Positions 34,359 through 43,871 of a stretch of DNA of 64,000 nucleotides are shown here, in pieces. The stretch's first letter is position 1. Every line of letters starts with the position of its first letter. The position numbers were made by a program, and so were the translations under genes. The notes under the pieces are model-generated. The model made no database searches, was not told the DNA's origin, and was given only the letters and a program-made list of their open reading frames with translations. Origin of the DNA: Tamlana crocina (GTDB taxonomy: Bacteria > Bacteroidota > Bacteroidia > Flavobacteriales > Flavobacteriaceae); assembly GCA_040429635.1 (NCBI GenBank), contig CP158972.1, positions 3,169,501-3,233,500 on the forward strand, written 5' to 3'.

Positions 34359-35798
34359 ATGAAAACACACCCTATATCTAAAAGACTCGGACTTTTGTTT
34401 GGTCCTTTGTTGTTTATAATCATACAATTTTTCACGCCCGAAATCATTTCTACGCAAGCCAATTCGGTGATTGCCATGGCCTGTTGGATGATTTGTTGGT
34501 GGATTACCGAAGCCGTTTCCATTTCGGTAACTGCCCTATTGCCACTTTTTATTTTTCCGTTGTTTAAGGTGATGCCCATGGACGAGGTTGGCGCCAACTA
34601 CGGCAGCCCCATTGTGTTTCTTTTCTTTGGCGGATTTGTTTTAGCCTTGGCGCTCGAAAAAGTGAACCTACACAAACGGATTGCCTTAAACATCATAAAA
34701 CGAACGGGCACCTCACCCAATCGGGTTGTTTTGGGCTTTATGATAGCCACCGGATTTATGAGCATGTGGATAAGCAACACCGCCAGTACCGTTGTGATGC
34801 TGCCCATAGCCATGTCGGTTATTAAACTACTCATTGATGATGCCGACGGATTCACAAAAAATGATAAAAATTTTGCCCTTAGCGTGATGCTCGGTATTGC
34901 GTTTTCGGCCAATGCAGGAGGTATTGCTACCGTGATTGGCACACCACCCAATTCGGTATTGATTGGGTTATTGGAAAACGAATACAACATTGAGATATCC
35001 TTTGTAAAATGGATGGTTATGGGGCTTCCGTTTTCCATCATTTTAATAGCTATTATTTATTGGGTTTTAGTTAAATGGATGTTCCCAAACCACGACATGG
35101 AATTTAAAGCCTCAAAACAATTTATTGATACCGAACTGAAAAAACTCGGAAAAACCTCTAAAAAAGAACGGCACGTATTAATCATTTTCGCTTGCATTGT
35201 GTTTCTGTGGATTTTCAGAAGTCTAATCAATTCGTTACTTCCTGCCTTAGCACTTTCAGACACCATCATTAGTGTATTGGGTGCTATTGCCCTTTTCGCA
35301 ATTCCTTTCAACTTAAAAACAGGCAATTTTGTATTGCAATGGAACGATACCGAAAAACTGGCCTGGGGTATTTTAATATTATTTGGTGGTGGTTTAGCGC
35401 TGGCCAATGGCATGTCGGCCACTGGTATTGTTGATGTAGTCGCAACGGCCATTTCAAATAGCAACATCAGTGTTTTGTTGATGGCCTCTGCCCTCATCTT
35501 CTTAATGCTGTTTATGACCGAACTGATGAGCAACGTGGCCCTAACAGCAGTTTTAGCTCCCGTAGTGGCAGGTATAGCCCTTGGTTTGAACATCCCCATT
35601 CTACACCTTTTAATTCCCGTTACTATAGCCAGTAGTTGTGCTTTTATGCTTCCCATGGCGACACCCCCCAATGCCATTGTTTTTGCTAGCGGTCACGTTA
35701 AAGTGAGTCAAATGGCGAGGGTTGGCATTGTTTTGAACATCATTTCGGTATTGCTTTTAATAACTTTGTTTAATTTTGTTCTGCCTTTGATTTTTTAG
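34359..35798 (+). CDS. DASS/SLC13 family sodium-coupled carboxylate transporter
   Basis: 479 residues with about 11-12 transmembrane segments. Both SNT-type motifs of the family are present: WISNTASTVVMLPIA early and MSNVALTAVLAPVVAG late, and the family signature ASSCAFMLPMATPPNAIVFASG lies near the C-terminus. Expected to import di- or tricarboxylates (or sulfate) with Na+, which fits a genome using Na+-NQR. The exact substrate cannot be told. Confidence 0.92.
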   Translation: MKTHPISKRLGLLFGPLLFIIIQFFTPEIISTQANSVIAMACWMICWWITEAVSISVTALLPLFIFPLFKVMPMDEVGANYGSPIVFLFFGGFVLALALEKVNLHKRIALNIIKRTGTSPNRVVLGFMIATGFMSMWISNTASTVVMLPIAMSVIKLLIDDADGFTKNDKNFALSVMLGIAFSANAGGIATVIGTPPNSVLIGLLENEYNIEISFVKWMVMGLPFSIILIAIIYWVLVKWMFPNHDMEFKASKQFIDTELKKLGKTSKKERHVLIIFACIVFLWIFRSLINSLLPALALSDTIISVLGAIALFAIPFNLKTGNFVLQWNDTEKLAWGILILFGGGLALANGMSATGIVDVVATAISNSNISVLLMASALIFLMLFMTELMSNVALTAVLAPVVAGIALGLNIPILHLLIPVTIASSCAFMLPMATPPNAIVFASGHVKVSQMARVGIVLNIISVLLLITLFNFVLPLIF

Positions 35799-35847
35799 GT
35801 AAGGCGGCAAAGTCGTTCTTTTTTCTTATCTTAGAAAGAAAGAAGTT

Positions 35848-36288
35848 ATGGAAACCACCAATCGTTTTGATGCCGCCATTAAAAAGCTTTACACCGCTTT
35901 TCATTCTAATACCCTGAATCCTGAGTGTTGCAAGCAATGTGCCGTTGGAAACATTTTGGACCATACCGATAGTTGGAAACACCTTTCGGATGAACACGGA
36001 TCCACCAAATTGAACTATGTGGGGCTGGTACACCAAAACTTCGGACGAACCTTTAACGGTTATACCCCTCATGAACTTTTGAATATTGAAGCCATCTTTT
36101 TAAAAGCCTGTGGATACCAACTTCCGCTTCACCATAATAACAATAAACCAATACATCCCACCGACAAAACCATTCTTTTTGAAGGATTGAGTGCTGTGGT
36201 TACTTTTCTATGTGAATTGGATGGCATTCCAAACGTCATGGATTATACCAAATTATTTGAGTTCGAACATGACCAAATGTCATTGTAA
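35848..36288 (+). CDS. Conserved CCxxC protein near the nqr operon
   Basis: 146 residues, soluble, function unknown. A cysteine cluster ECCKQCAVGNI (C27, C28, C31) and conserved-looking GLVHQNFGRTFNGYTPHELLNIE are the main features. From memory it belongs to a family restricted to Bacteroidota, sometimes labelled as a Na+-NQR protein only because of its neighbourhood; it has no known NQR domain. It converges on nqrF with a bidirectional terminator between. Confidence 0.78.
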   Translation: METTNRFDAAIKKLYTAFHSNTLNPECCKQCAVGNILDHTDSWKHLSDEHGSTKLNYVGLVHQNFGRTFNGYTPHELLNIEAIFLKACGYQLPLHHNNNKPIHPTDKTILFEGLSAVVTFLCELDGIPNVMDYTKLFEFEHDQMSL

Positions 36289-36310
36289 ACCACAAACAAT
36301 TAATAAAAAC

Positions 36311-36349
36311 AAAAAGCCCAATACAGCAGTATTGGGCTTAATTTTATTT
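36311..36349. terminator. Bidirectional terminator
   Basis: The perfect stem AAGCCCAATAC / GTATTGGGCTT with A-rich and T-rich flanks separates the CCxxC gene and the nqr operon, both ending here. Confidence 0.9.
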
Positions 36350-36355
36350 GTGGGA

Positions 36356-36374
36356 TGCTGAATCAAGTTCAGCA
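36356..36374. repeat. Short palindromic intergenic repeat
   Basis: TGCTGAA-TCAAG-TTCAGCA, a 7-bp stem with a 5-base loop. The core CTGAA..AG-TTCAG recurs at 57036-57054, so the two belong to one family of flavobacterial intergenic palindromes. Confidence 0.6.
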
Positions 36375-36382
36375 TTTATTGT

Positions 36383-37693
36383 CTATCCACCAAAGTCGTC
36401 GAATCTAATGTTCTCATCTGGGATACCAAAATCTTCTCCCATTTTTTGAACCGCTTTGTTCATTAATGGCGGTCCACAGAAATACAATTCAATATCCTCT
36501 GGAGCGTCGTGTTTACTTAGGTAGTTATCAATCACACAATTGTGGATAAACCCAACAAAACCATCTCCTTCTGCATCGTGGATGTCTTTTTTCACTTTCC
36601 AGTTATCTTCTGGTAATGGCTCAGACAATGCCAAGAAGAACTTAAAGTTAGTGAATTTACGCTCCAATTCGTAGAAATGCTCTAAGTAGAACAATTCACG
36701 CTTAGAACGTCCACCATACCAATAGGTCACTGTACGGCCTGTTTCCAATGTTTTGAATAAGTGGTATAAGTGCGAACGCATTGGTGCCATACCAGCACCA
36801 CCACCAACATAAAGCATTTCGGCATCACTTTCATTAATGAAGAATTCACCGTAAGGTCCTGAAATAGTAACCTTATCTCCTGCTTTTCTTGAGAAAATAT
36901 AAGATGAAGCCACCCCTGGGTTTACATCCATCCATCCATTTTTAGCTCTGTCCCATGGCGGGGTCGCAATACGTACGTTAAGCATAATATCGCGACCTTC
37001 AGCTGGGTAAGAAGCCATAGAATAAGCTCGCTCTACCACTTCATCGTTTTTCATTACCAATGGCCAAAGACCAAACTTATCCCATTCTGCTTGAAACTTA
37101 TCTGGTGTTTCGTGCTCTTCTGGGTGAGCCGTAATGTCGATATCAGAATATTTAATCTCGCATTGTGGAATTTCAATTTGAATATATCCACCCGCTTTGT
37201 AATTCATATCCTCTGGAATACGTACAACGAATTCCTTAATGAAAGATGCTACGTTGTAGTTACGTACTACTTCGGCTTCCCATTTTTTAATACCAAACAC
37301 TTCTTCAGGGATGGTGATTTCCATATCCTGCTTTACCTTCACCTGGCAAGCCAAACGGGCACCGTGCTGTAATTCTTTACGCGTAAAGTGTGGTGTTTCC
37401 GTTGGAAGTGCTTCACCACCTCCTTCAAGAACGTGGCACTCACACTGGATACACGTTCCACCACCACCACAAGCCGATGGCAAGAATATTTTTTTGTTAC
37501 CCAAGGTAGAAAGTAAACTTCCACCTGATTCTACTTCTATTTCTTTTTCACCATTGATTTTGATCTTTACCGGACCAGATGGCGAAAGTTTTTGTTTTAC
37601 GAACAATAGCAAGGCCACCAAAAGTAAGGTTACCGTTAAAAAGGCGGCTACGGTTGCTAAAATGGTTCCTAATGTACCTGCTGCTAATATCAT
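36383..37693 (-). CDS. nqrF: Na+-translocating NADH:quinone reductase subunit F
   Basis: 436 residues. An N-terminal transmembrane helix (TVAAFLTVTLLLVALLLFV), a 2Fe-2S ferredoxin domain with cysteines in LPSACGGGGTCIQCECHV and LACQVKV, then a FAD-binding reductase domain (ERAYSMASYPAE) and an NADH-binding domain ending CGPPLMNKAVQKMGEDFGI. This is the electron entry subunit. It is the last gene of nqrABCDEF, 1 bp from nqrE. Confidence 0.97.
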   Translation of the reverse strand: MILAAGTLGTILATVAAFLTVTLLLVALLLFVKQKLSPSGPVKIKINGEKEIEVESGGSLLSTLGNKKIFLPSACGGGGTCIQCECHVLEGGGEALPTETPHFTRKELQHGARLACQVKVKQDMEITIPEEVFGIKKWEAEVVRNYNVASFIKEFVVRIPEDMNYKAGGYIQIEIPQCEIKYSDIDITAHPEEHETPDKFQAEWDKFGLWPLVMKNDEVVERAYSMASYPAEGRDIMLNVRIATPPWDRAKNGWMDVNPGVASSYIFSRKAGDKVTISGPYGEFFINESDAEMLYVGGGAGMAPMRSHLYHLFKTLETGRTVTYWYGGRSKRELFYLEHFYELERKFTNFKFFLALSEPLPEDNWKVKKDIHDAEGDGFVGFIHNCVIDNYLSKHDAPEDIELYFCGPPLMNKAVQKMGEDFGIPDENIRFDDFGG

Positions 37694-37694
37694 A

Positions 37695-38414
37695 TTACTC
37701 GTTTATTGTAGTGGTGTTTTCAGCTAATTTGTTCTCTTCTTTTTGCTCGGCCTGCTCAATTTTTGCCGTTTCGGTTTGCTCTTTTCCTTCGTCGTCACCA
37801 CCTGTTAACATACCACCAAAACTCATAAATCCAATCGCCATTAAACCGGTAATGATAAACGTAATACCCAAACCTCTTAATGGAGCAGGAACGTTAGAGT
37901 ATCGTATTTTTTCACGAATGGCGGCAATGGCCAAAATAGCCAAGAACCAACCGATACCTGAAGATATTCCGTAGTTAAAAGCCAACCCTATGGTTTGGAT
38001 TTCACGAGACTGCATAAATAAAGAACCTCCTAAAATCGCACAGTTTACGGCGATAAGCGGTAAGAATATTCCTAAAGAGTTGTAAAGTGATGGAGAGAAT
38101 TTCTCTACCACGATTTCAACCAACTGTACCATGGTTGCAATAGTTGCGATAAACATGATAAACGATAGGAAACTTAAATCGTAATCGGCATACTCTGCAC
38201 CTAACCACTTTAAAGCTCCAGGTTGTAATATATATTGATCTAATAGCCAGTTAACAGGAACGGTTACTGCCAATACAAAGATTACGGCAGCACCAAGCCC
38301 AACGGCTGTACTTACTTTTTTAGATACCGCAAGGTAAGAACACATCCCCAAGAATGTGGCAAATACCATGTTATCTATAAAAATCGATTTGAAAAATAAT
38401 TCTATATGTTCCAT
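37695..38414 (-). CDS. nqrE: Na+-translocating NADH:quinone reductase subunit E
   Basis: 239 residues, six transmembrane helices ([20 protein letters not shown] at the start), homologous to NqrD/RnfA. It pairs with NqrD around an intramembrane iron centre with conserved cysteines ([16 protein letters not shown]). The last 35-40 residues ([14 protein letters not shown] onwards) form a highly charged Glu/Lys tail that most NqrE proteins (about 200 residues) lack. Confidence 0.95.
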   Translation of the reverse strand: MEHIELFFKSIFIDNMVFATFLGMCSYLAVSKKVSTAVGLGAAVIFVLAVTVPVNWLLDQYILQPGALKWLGAEYADYDLSFLSFIMFIATIATMVQLVEIVVEKFSPSLYNSLGIFLPLIAVNCAILGGSLFMQSREIQTIGLAFNYGISSGIGWFLAILAIAAIREKIRYSNVPAPLRGLGITFIITGLMAIGFMSFGGMLTGGDDEGKEQTETAKIEQAEQKEENKLAENTTTINE

Positions 38415-38422
38415 ATTTTTAA

Positions 38423-38450
38423 GTCTTCAGTCTTCAGTCTTCAGTCCTTA
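38423..38450. repeat. 7-bp tandem repeat between nqrE and nqrD
   Basis: Three perfect copies of GTCTTCA plus one imperfect (GTCCTTA). The rest of the 77-bp gap is also low complexity (related GTAAGTGCTTACT / CTAACTGCTTACT strings). It interrupts an operon whose other junctions are 0-5 bp. Confidence 0.85.
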
Positions 38451-38491
38451 GTAAGTGCTTACTGGCGACTGCTAACTGCTTACTAATTTTA

Positions 38492-39136
38492 TTAATCTTC
38501 AATTAAGTCTTTGTTTCTGCTACGTTGTACCCAAATAATGATACCCACAACAATCAATGCCATAGGCGACAACAACATAAATCCGTTGTTTTCATAACCA
38601 ATAGCGTACAATCCCGTTTTCTCAATAGGGTCTCCCAACACTTTGAATCCTAATAAGGTTCCAGAACCCAATAGCTCTCTAAAGAACCCAACAATTATCA
38701 AGATTACGGCATAACCCAAAGCGTTACCAATCCCGTCCAAGAACGATTTCCAAGGGCCATTACCTAAAGCAAAGGCTTCAAAACGTCCCATAATGATACA
38801 GTTGGTGATAATCAAACCAATGAAAACCGAAAGTTCTTTACTTAAAGAATAAGCAAACGCTTTTAACACTTGGTCTACAATAATTACCAAAGCAGCAACA
38901 ACGGTAAGCTGAACGATGATCCTAATTTTTGATGGGATAATGTTTCGAATTAAAGAGATAACGACGTTACCAGCCCCCAATACGAACAATACAGACAACG
39001 ACATTACAATTGAAGCTTTCAACTGCGCCGTAATAGCCAATGCCGAACAGATACCCAATACCTGAATGGTAATAGGGTTGTTATCCGCTAATGGATCTGT
39101 AATTAATTTTGTGTCTTTTTTAGAAAGTAATCCCAT
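38492..39136 (-). CDS. nqrD: Na+-translocating NADH:quinone reductase subunit D
   Basis: 214 residues, six transmembrane helices. The first helix holds the conserved LGICSALAITAQLK and the middle IGLIITNCIIMGR, whose cysteines match the intramembrane iron ligands shared with NqrE. Normal length. It is 4 bp downstream of nqrC, while a 77-bp repeat-containing spacer separates it from nqrE. Confidence 0.96.
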   Translation of the reverse strand: MGLLSKKDTKLITDPLADNNPITIQVLGICSALAITAQLKASIVMSLSVLFVLGAGNVVISLIRNIIPSKIRIIVQLTVVAALVIIVDQVLKAFAYSLSKELSVFIGLIITNCIIMGRFEAFALGNGPWKSFLDGIGNALGYAVILIIVGFFRELLGSGTLLGFKVLGDPIEKTGLYAIGYENNGFMLLSPMALIVVGIIIWVQRSRNKDLIED

Positions 39137-39140
39137 ACGA

Positions 39141-39890
39141 TTAATTTTTTAAAGTTTTGAAATACGGCACGTACAACGACAAATCACTTTTAATCATTGC
39201 TGCCACACCATTTCCTGTAATTGTAGCACCTGCAATTGCATCTACTTCGTTATCGGTTTTATCTTGGTTGGTTGGGTCGGCGTTACTTTTTGTGATTTCC
39301 ACCCCTTTAAAGTTACCGTTGTTGTCCAACAAGTGCTCGCCAATAAAGTCGTCCATAAAGAAACGTTCTTTAATGTTGGCTCCCAAACCTGGTGTTTCCC
39401 CTTTGTGGTCGAAGTAAGCCCCTTGAATCACCATGTTTTCGTCCATAGCGATGTATGCCCAAACAGCATCCCAAAGTCCTTTTCCACGGATTGGAGCTAT
39501 GTAATAATTTTGTCCGTCCTTTTCACCAACGAACAATGGCAAACGTCTTTCTTCACCTTCTTTAGCTTTAGCCTGCTCTTTTTTAACGTCGATCAAAAAT
39601 GCTTTATCGTTTTCCTTCACGTTAGTCCCTTCAGTAATCACCAATTGTTTTTTGATGTATTGGCTGAATAAATCGGGAGCTTTTGAAGCGTCAACAAACT
39701 GCGCGCTGCTTTCGTCGTTTTCATTTACGCCCATAGCATACAAAATGTTCTGCTGGGTTTCAATTTCTCTGTTTTTATCTATTGAAGGCCTTAAAGACGC
39801 TGCAGTGAACGCTAATAATGCTCCAACTACCAATACCATGCCTATGGCAAATATTATAGTATATGCGTTACTATCTGTTTTATTACTCAT
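39141..39890 (-). CDS. nqrC: Na+-translocating NADH:quinone reductase subunit C
   Basis: 249 residues with an N-terminal membrane helix and a periplasmic FMN-binding domain. The flavinylation motif is DAIAGATIT with T223 as the expected covalent FMN site; the family usually has Ser where this has the Ala before GAT. GLWDAVWAYIAMD and GETPGLGA are typical. ApbE (24546) is the likely FMN transferase. Confidence 0.96.
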   Translation of the reverse strand: MSNKTDSNAYTIIFAIGMVLVVGALLAFTAASLRPSIDKNREIETQQNILYAMGVNENDESSAQFVDASKAPDLFSQYIKKQLVITEGTNVKENDKAFLIDVKKEQAKAKEGEERRLPLFVGEKDGQNYYIAPIRGKGLWDAVWAYIAMDENMVIQGAYFDHKGETPGLGANIKERFFMDDFIGEHLLDNNGNFKGVEITKSNADPTNQDKTDNEVDAIAGATITGNGVAAMIKSDLSLYVPYFKTLKN

Positions 39891-39894
39891 TGTA

Positions 39895-41094
39895 TTAAGC
39901 CGTTTTAACTTTTAAACGTTTCATTCTTTTCTTCACATTACCTTGTACCACGTAGTGATCGATGGTTGGTGCAAATACGTTCATCAATAAGATGGCCAAC
40001 ATCACACCTTCTGGGTAAGCCGGGTTGAACACACGGATAAGGATGGAAATAAAACCAACCAAAAATCCGTAGATCCATTTTCCTTTGTTGGTTTGAGAAG
40101 CCGTTACCGGGTCGGTAGCCATAAATACCGTACCAAAAGCAAATCCACCAATTAATAAATGGTGCCAGAATTCAGTACTCATCAATCCGTAAAACTTACT
40201 GCTTTCTGCAATCCATCCGCTACTTACAACAGCATTGAAAATCAAGCCCATTACCAAAGCACCGATTACAGATGACAACATGATTCTCCAACTTCCAATT
40301 TTGGTAAAGATTAAAAACAACCCACCTAAAAGAATCAATAAAGTTGATGTTTCTCCTACTGAACCGGGAATAAATCCGAAGAACATATCGGCTATGGAAT
40401 ACCCTGCTGGATTACCTTGTGCCAAGCTACCTAAAATGGTTTCGCCCGAAATAGCATCAAGATTGGCTCCACCGGCAATTTCCTGAGCGCGATCTACAGC
40501 TCCGTGTACCCAAACTTTATCACCCGACATCCAAGTTGGATAAGCGAAGAATAAAAAGGCACGGATAGTCAATGCAGGGTTAAGAATGTTCATTCCTGTT
40601 CCTCCAAAAACTTCTTTTCCAATCACCACGCCAAAAGCAACGGCAACGGCCAACATCCAAAGTGGTAAATCTACTGGTACAATTAGCGGCACTAACATAC
40701 CTGTTACTAAGTAACCTTCTTCTACTTCGTGACCTTTAATTACGGCGAATAAAAATTCAATGGCCAAACCAACACCGTAGGACACAATTACTAACGGCAA
40801 CACTTTGATTAAACCGATGTAAAAGGCATCCCAAGACAAGAATTCTACCGGCGCACCAATAGCTACATAATGTTGGTAACCGGCATTGAACATACCAAAA
40901 ATCAAACAAGGCACCAAAGCCATGATTACGGTGTTCATGGTACGCTTTAAATCGTCTGCTGCTTTAATATGTGTACCACCATGAGTGGTTTCATCAGGCA
41001 GGAATAAGAAAGTATGCAAGGCATTAAAAGCAGGAGCCATTTTTTTGTTCCTGAACTTTCTCTTTAAAATATGTAATCTCTTTTTAAGTTCCAT
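39895..41094 (-). CDS. nqrB: Na+-translocating NADH:quinone reductase subunit B
   Basis: 399 residues, about ten transmembrane helices, homologous to RnfD. It carries covalent FMN and riboflavin and forms part of the Na+ path. The expected flavinylation site is T219 in DAISGETILG, where the common motif is S-G-A-T. Other landmarks are FGGTGMNILNPALTIRAF and FMATDPVTASQTNKGKW. Its start overlaps the nqrA stop by 1 bp. Confidence 0.96.
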   Translation of the reverse strand: MELKKRLHILKRKFRNKKMAPAFNALHTFLFLPDETTHGGTHIKAADDLKRTMNTVIMALVPCLIFGMFNAGYQHYVAIGAPVEFLSWDAFYIGLIKVLPLVIVSYGVGLAIEFLFAVIKGHEVEEGYLVTGMLVPLIVPVDLPLWMLAVAVAFGVVIGKEVFGGTGMNILNPALTIRAFLFFAYPTWMSGDKVWVHGAVDRAQEIAGGANLDAISGETILGSLAQGNPAGYSIADMFFGFIPGSVGETSTLLILLGGLFLIFTKIGSWRIMLSSVIGALVMGLIFNAVVSSGWIAESSKFYGLMSTEFWHHLLIGGFAFGTVFMATDPVTASQTNKGKWIYGFLVGFISILIRVFNPAYPEGVMLAILLMNVFAPTIDHYVVQGNVKKRMKRLKVKTA

Positions 41095-42449
41095 TATCCT
41101 ATCTCTTTAAGCATTAAATCTAAGCCTTCTCTTATTATTTTTTGATGTGGTTGTTTAGATACACAAACAAATTCCGTTAAGGCAAAATCTTCTGGAGCCA
41201 CTTCGTACATACCCAAAGCTTCCATTTCGTCTAAGTCTTTATACATACAGGCTTTTAGGATTTGCAAAGGATAGATATCCAACGGAAAAACCTCTTCATA
41301 ATTTCCAGTTACCACAAAGGCTCTGTGCTCGCCATTGGTATTGGTATCCAATTCGTATTTCTTGTTTGGGTTCAACCACGAAAAGGTCATGGCTCTAGTG
41401 GTAGAAATTTTATTGAAAACAGGCTTATTCCACCCGAACAATTCGTAGTCGTCGCCTTCTGGAATCACCGATAGTGTATTGCTGTAATAATCAAGAGCGC
41501 CATCCGGTTTAATTTCCTTACCAGACAACACGTTTCCTGAAATAATACGGTCGTTGCCTCGTTTCTCAACGCCGTTATCATAAATCATGGTTGATACTTC
41601 ACTACCGATAAGGGTTTTAAAATAACGTGGCTTTTTAACTGAAGAACCTACCAAAGCAACGATACGCTCGGCGTTGAATTTCCCGGTTAATAAAAGTTCC
41701 CCAATAATCACAAGATCCTGCGGACTAACCGTCCAAACTACCTCACCTTTGTTTACAGGGTTTATTTTATTGATTTGCGTGCCCACATTCCCCGATGGGT
41801 GCGGCCCAGATACTTTGTGTAAAGTAATACCCGACAGTCCTGCCAATGGAGAATTGGCGTTTTTACCAACCGAAACGTGCACTTTACCTTCAGTTAATTT
41901 TCCAAGTGCTGTAATCGCGGCTTGCAATTCGGCTTCCTTTCCTTTTAACGTAAAGTCTAAATCGGCTGCCAATGGTGCGCTAGCGTAAGCTGAAACAAAA
42001 ATAGCTTTTGGCGATTTTGCCGGATTAGCGATTACATCGTACGGACGCTGCTTAATAAACGGCCAACATCCCGATTTAAGTAAATGCGCCTTTAATTCTT
42101 CCGGTTTTGCGGCATCTAGATTAAATGCTCCGAAATCCTCAAATTCCTGCGTTTTATCCGCTTGGATTTTAATGGCATCAATACGTCTTTTTGGCCCTCT
42201 AACAATCTCAATCACTTGTCCTGAAACTGGAGATGCAAATTTCACAGCCTCGTTACTTTTGTCGTAAAACAAAACGCCCCCAGCTTTAACTGAGGAACCT
42301 TCTTTTGCAACAAGTTTGGGTGTAACGCTATGAAAATCTTCTGGTCTTACGGTGCAGTAGTTGCTGATAATCGCCTGTTCTAAGGTTTTTTCAGCTTCAC
42401 CTTTAAGTTTAATGTCCAGACCTTTTTTAATACGAATGTCGTTTGACAT
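41094..42449 (-). CDS. nqrA: Na+-translocating NADH:quinone reductase subunit A
   Basis: 451 residues, soluble cytosolic-side subunit related to RnfC. Landmarks: an early RPEDFHSVTPKLVAKEGSSV biotinyl-lipoyl-like domain, GPHPSGNVGTQINKINPVNKGE and the C-terminal MYEVAPEDFALTEFVC, FVCVSKQPHQKIIREGLDLM. It binds NqrB. First gene of the operon; transcription starts from the region above 42449, divergent from the DUF5103 gene. Confidence 0.96.
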   Translation of the reverse strand: MSNDIRIKKGLDIKLKGEAEKTLEQAIISNYCTVRPEDFHSVTPKLVAKEGSSVKAGGVLFYDKSNEAVKFASPVSGQVIEIVRGPKRRIDAIKIQADKTQEFEDFGAFNLDAAKPEELKAHLLKSGCWPFIKQRPYDVIANPAKSPKAIFVSAYASAPLAADLDFTLKGKEAELQAAITALGKLTEGKVHVSVGKNANSPLAGLSGITLHKVSGPHPSGNVGTQINKINPVNKGEVVWTVSPQDLVIIGELLLTGKFNAERIVALVGSSVKKPRYFKTLIGSEVSTMIYDNGVEKRGNDRIISGNVLSGKEIKPDGALDYYSNTLSVIPEGDDYELFGWNKPVFNKISTTRAMTFSWLNPNKKYELDTNTNGEHRAFVVTGNYEEVFPLDIYPLQILKACMYKDLDEMEALGMYEVAPEDFALTEFVCVSKQPHQKIIREGLDLMLKEIG

Positions 42450-42588
42450 ATTTATTTTTATTGAAATTAGTTGTCTAAAAATCGGTGCAAAAATACGAAT
42501 TTCTTCAGTAAAAAAACGTAATGTTCTTCAGACTTTGTTATTTGTATCCATTCTAAATAATCGATTTTCAAAAAGGAATGGATTTTGC

Positions 42589-42596
42589 ATATCTTT
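42589..42596 (+). promoter_or_regulatory. -7 box of the DUF5103 gene
   Basis: TATCTTTA, one base off TAnnTTTG, with only a weak TTTTC 20 bases upstream. It lies inside the nominal open frame starting at 42585 and so favours the ATG at 42621. Confidence 0.5.
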
Positions 42597-42620
42597 ACGT
42601 TTTATTATTCGCTTTTCCCT

Positions 42621-43871
42621 ATGAAACAAAACCTCATCACTTCCATTTTTATAGCCATTTTTTCCGTTATCGGATTTGCACAAGTGGAAGAAACCCCGCC
42701 GCCAGATTATATTAAAACCATAAATTTTAAAGGCGACACCCCCGAAACCCAATTGCCGATTTTAAGGCTGGGCGAATATTTGGTTTTGGAGTTTGATGCC
42801 CTAAACGGCAATGAAGACGATTACTACTATAAAATAGAACATTTTAATTTCGATTGGACGCCTTCGGTTTTGGTGCGCTCCGAATTTATGGACGGTTTCG
42901 ATAACCAACGTATCCGCGACTATGAGAACTCGTACAACACCTACCAAATCTATTCGCATTACAAACTCACCATCCCGAACAACCAAACCAGGGCGTTAAA
43001 GGTTTCGGGCAACTACCTCCTGTCCATTTTCAACAGCAACAACGAGTTGGTATTTTCACGGAAATTTATGATTTACGAAGACAAAGCTTCGGTCGGCGTG
43101 AGCATTAAACGCTCTCGCGATATTCAATATATTGAAGAAAAACAACGTGTGGATATTGTTATCACCCCCAACAACATGCAACTGAACAACCCCAAACAAA
43201 CCGTAAAGGCTGTTATTGTTCAGAACAACAATCTGCATAACGTCATTTCGAACCTAAAACCACAGTACACCATTGGCAACCAGCTGATTTACAAATACGA
43301 CACCGAAACCAGTTTTTGGGGCGGAAACGAGTATTTTTTCTTTGAAAACAAAGATGTTCGGGCAGCCAATACGGGCATTCAGTTTATCGATTTAAAAGAC
43401 CTGTATCACAATTACCTTTACACTAATATTGTTCGAGCCAACAGACCCTACACTTACAACCCCGATATTAACGGAAACTATGTGATTTTAAACATTGATG
43501 CCGACAACCCCAGCATTGAGGCCGATTATGTTTGGGTACATTTTTCGTTGGAAAACAAAGCGCATTTAGCCGGCAAAAACATCCATGTTTACGGAAACTT
43601 CAACAATTATGTGACAGACGAATCCACCCGCTTGGAATACGATGAAAACAATCAAGTTTTCACCAAACCCATCTTATTAAAACAAGGGTTTTACAACTAC
43701 AAATATGTAGTGGCAAACAACGACGGCAGTATTGACGAAGGCCATATTGGCGGAAACTTTTACCAAACCGAAAACAACTACAAAGTACTGGTGTATTATC
43801 GCGATCTGGGTGCGCGCTACGACCAAATTATTGGTTTGGGCGAAGGCAGCTCGGTTAATATCTCGAACTAA
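42621..43871 (+). CDS. DUF5103 secreted protein
   Basis: 416 residues from ATG 42621, where a proper signal peptide starts (MKQNLITSIFIAIFSVIGFAQ); twelve upstream codons overlap the promoter. The beta-sandwich N-terminus (TPETQLPILRLGEYLVLEFD, YYKIEHFNFDWTPSVLV) and the later HVYGNFNNYVTDESTRLEYD match DUF5103, a Bacteroidota family probably exposed on the surface or in the periplasm. The C-terminal GNFNNYV/FYNYKYVV part resembles an early-set/E-set sandwich. Function unknown. Confidence 0.85.
   Translation: MKQNLITSIFIAIFSVIGFAQVEETPPPDYIKTINFKGDTPETQLPILRLGEYLVLEFDALNGNEDDYYYKIEHFNFDWTPSVLVRSEFMDGFDNQRIRDYENSYNTYQIYSHYKLTIPNNQTRALKVSGNYLLSIFNSNNELVFSRKFMIYEDKASVGVSIKRSRDIQYIEEKQRVDIVITPNNMQLNNPKQTVKAVIVQNNNLHNVISNLKPQYTIGNQLIYKYDTETSFWGGNEYFFFENKDVRAANTGIQFIDLKDLYHNYLYTNIVRANRPYTYNPDINGNYVILNIDADNPSIEADYVWVHFSLENKAHLAGKNIHVYGNFNNYVTDESTRLEYDENNQVFTKPILLKQGFYNYKYVVANNDGSIDEGHIGGNFYQTENNYKVLVYYRDLGARYDQIIGLGEGSSVNISN

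Noticed and set aside
35057-35677. Long minus-strand open frame (206 codons) inside the DASS transporter gene
   Set aside because: It is antisense to a clear membrane protein, and its residue composition is that of an antisense shadow.
38423-38450. Possible CRISPR-like repeat
   Set aside because: Unit length 7 bp without spacers; it is a simple tandem repeat. No CRISPR array is visible anywhere in the window.
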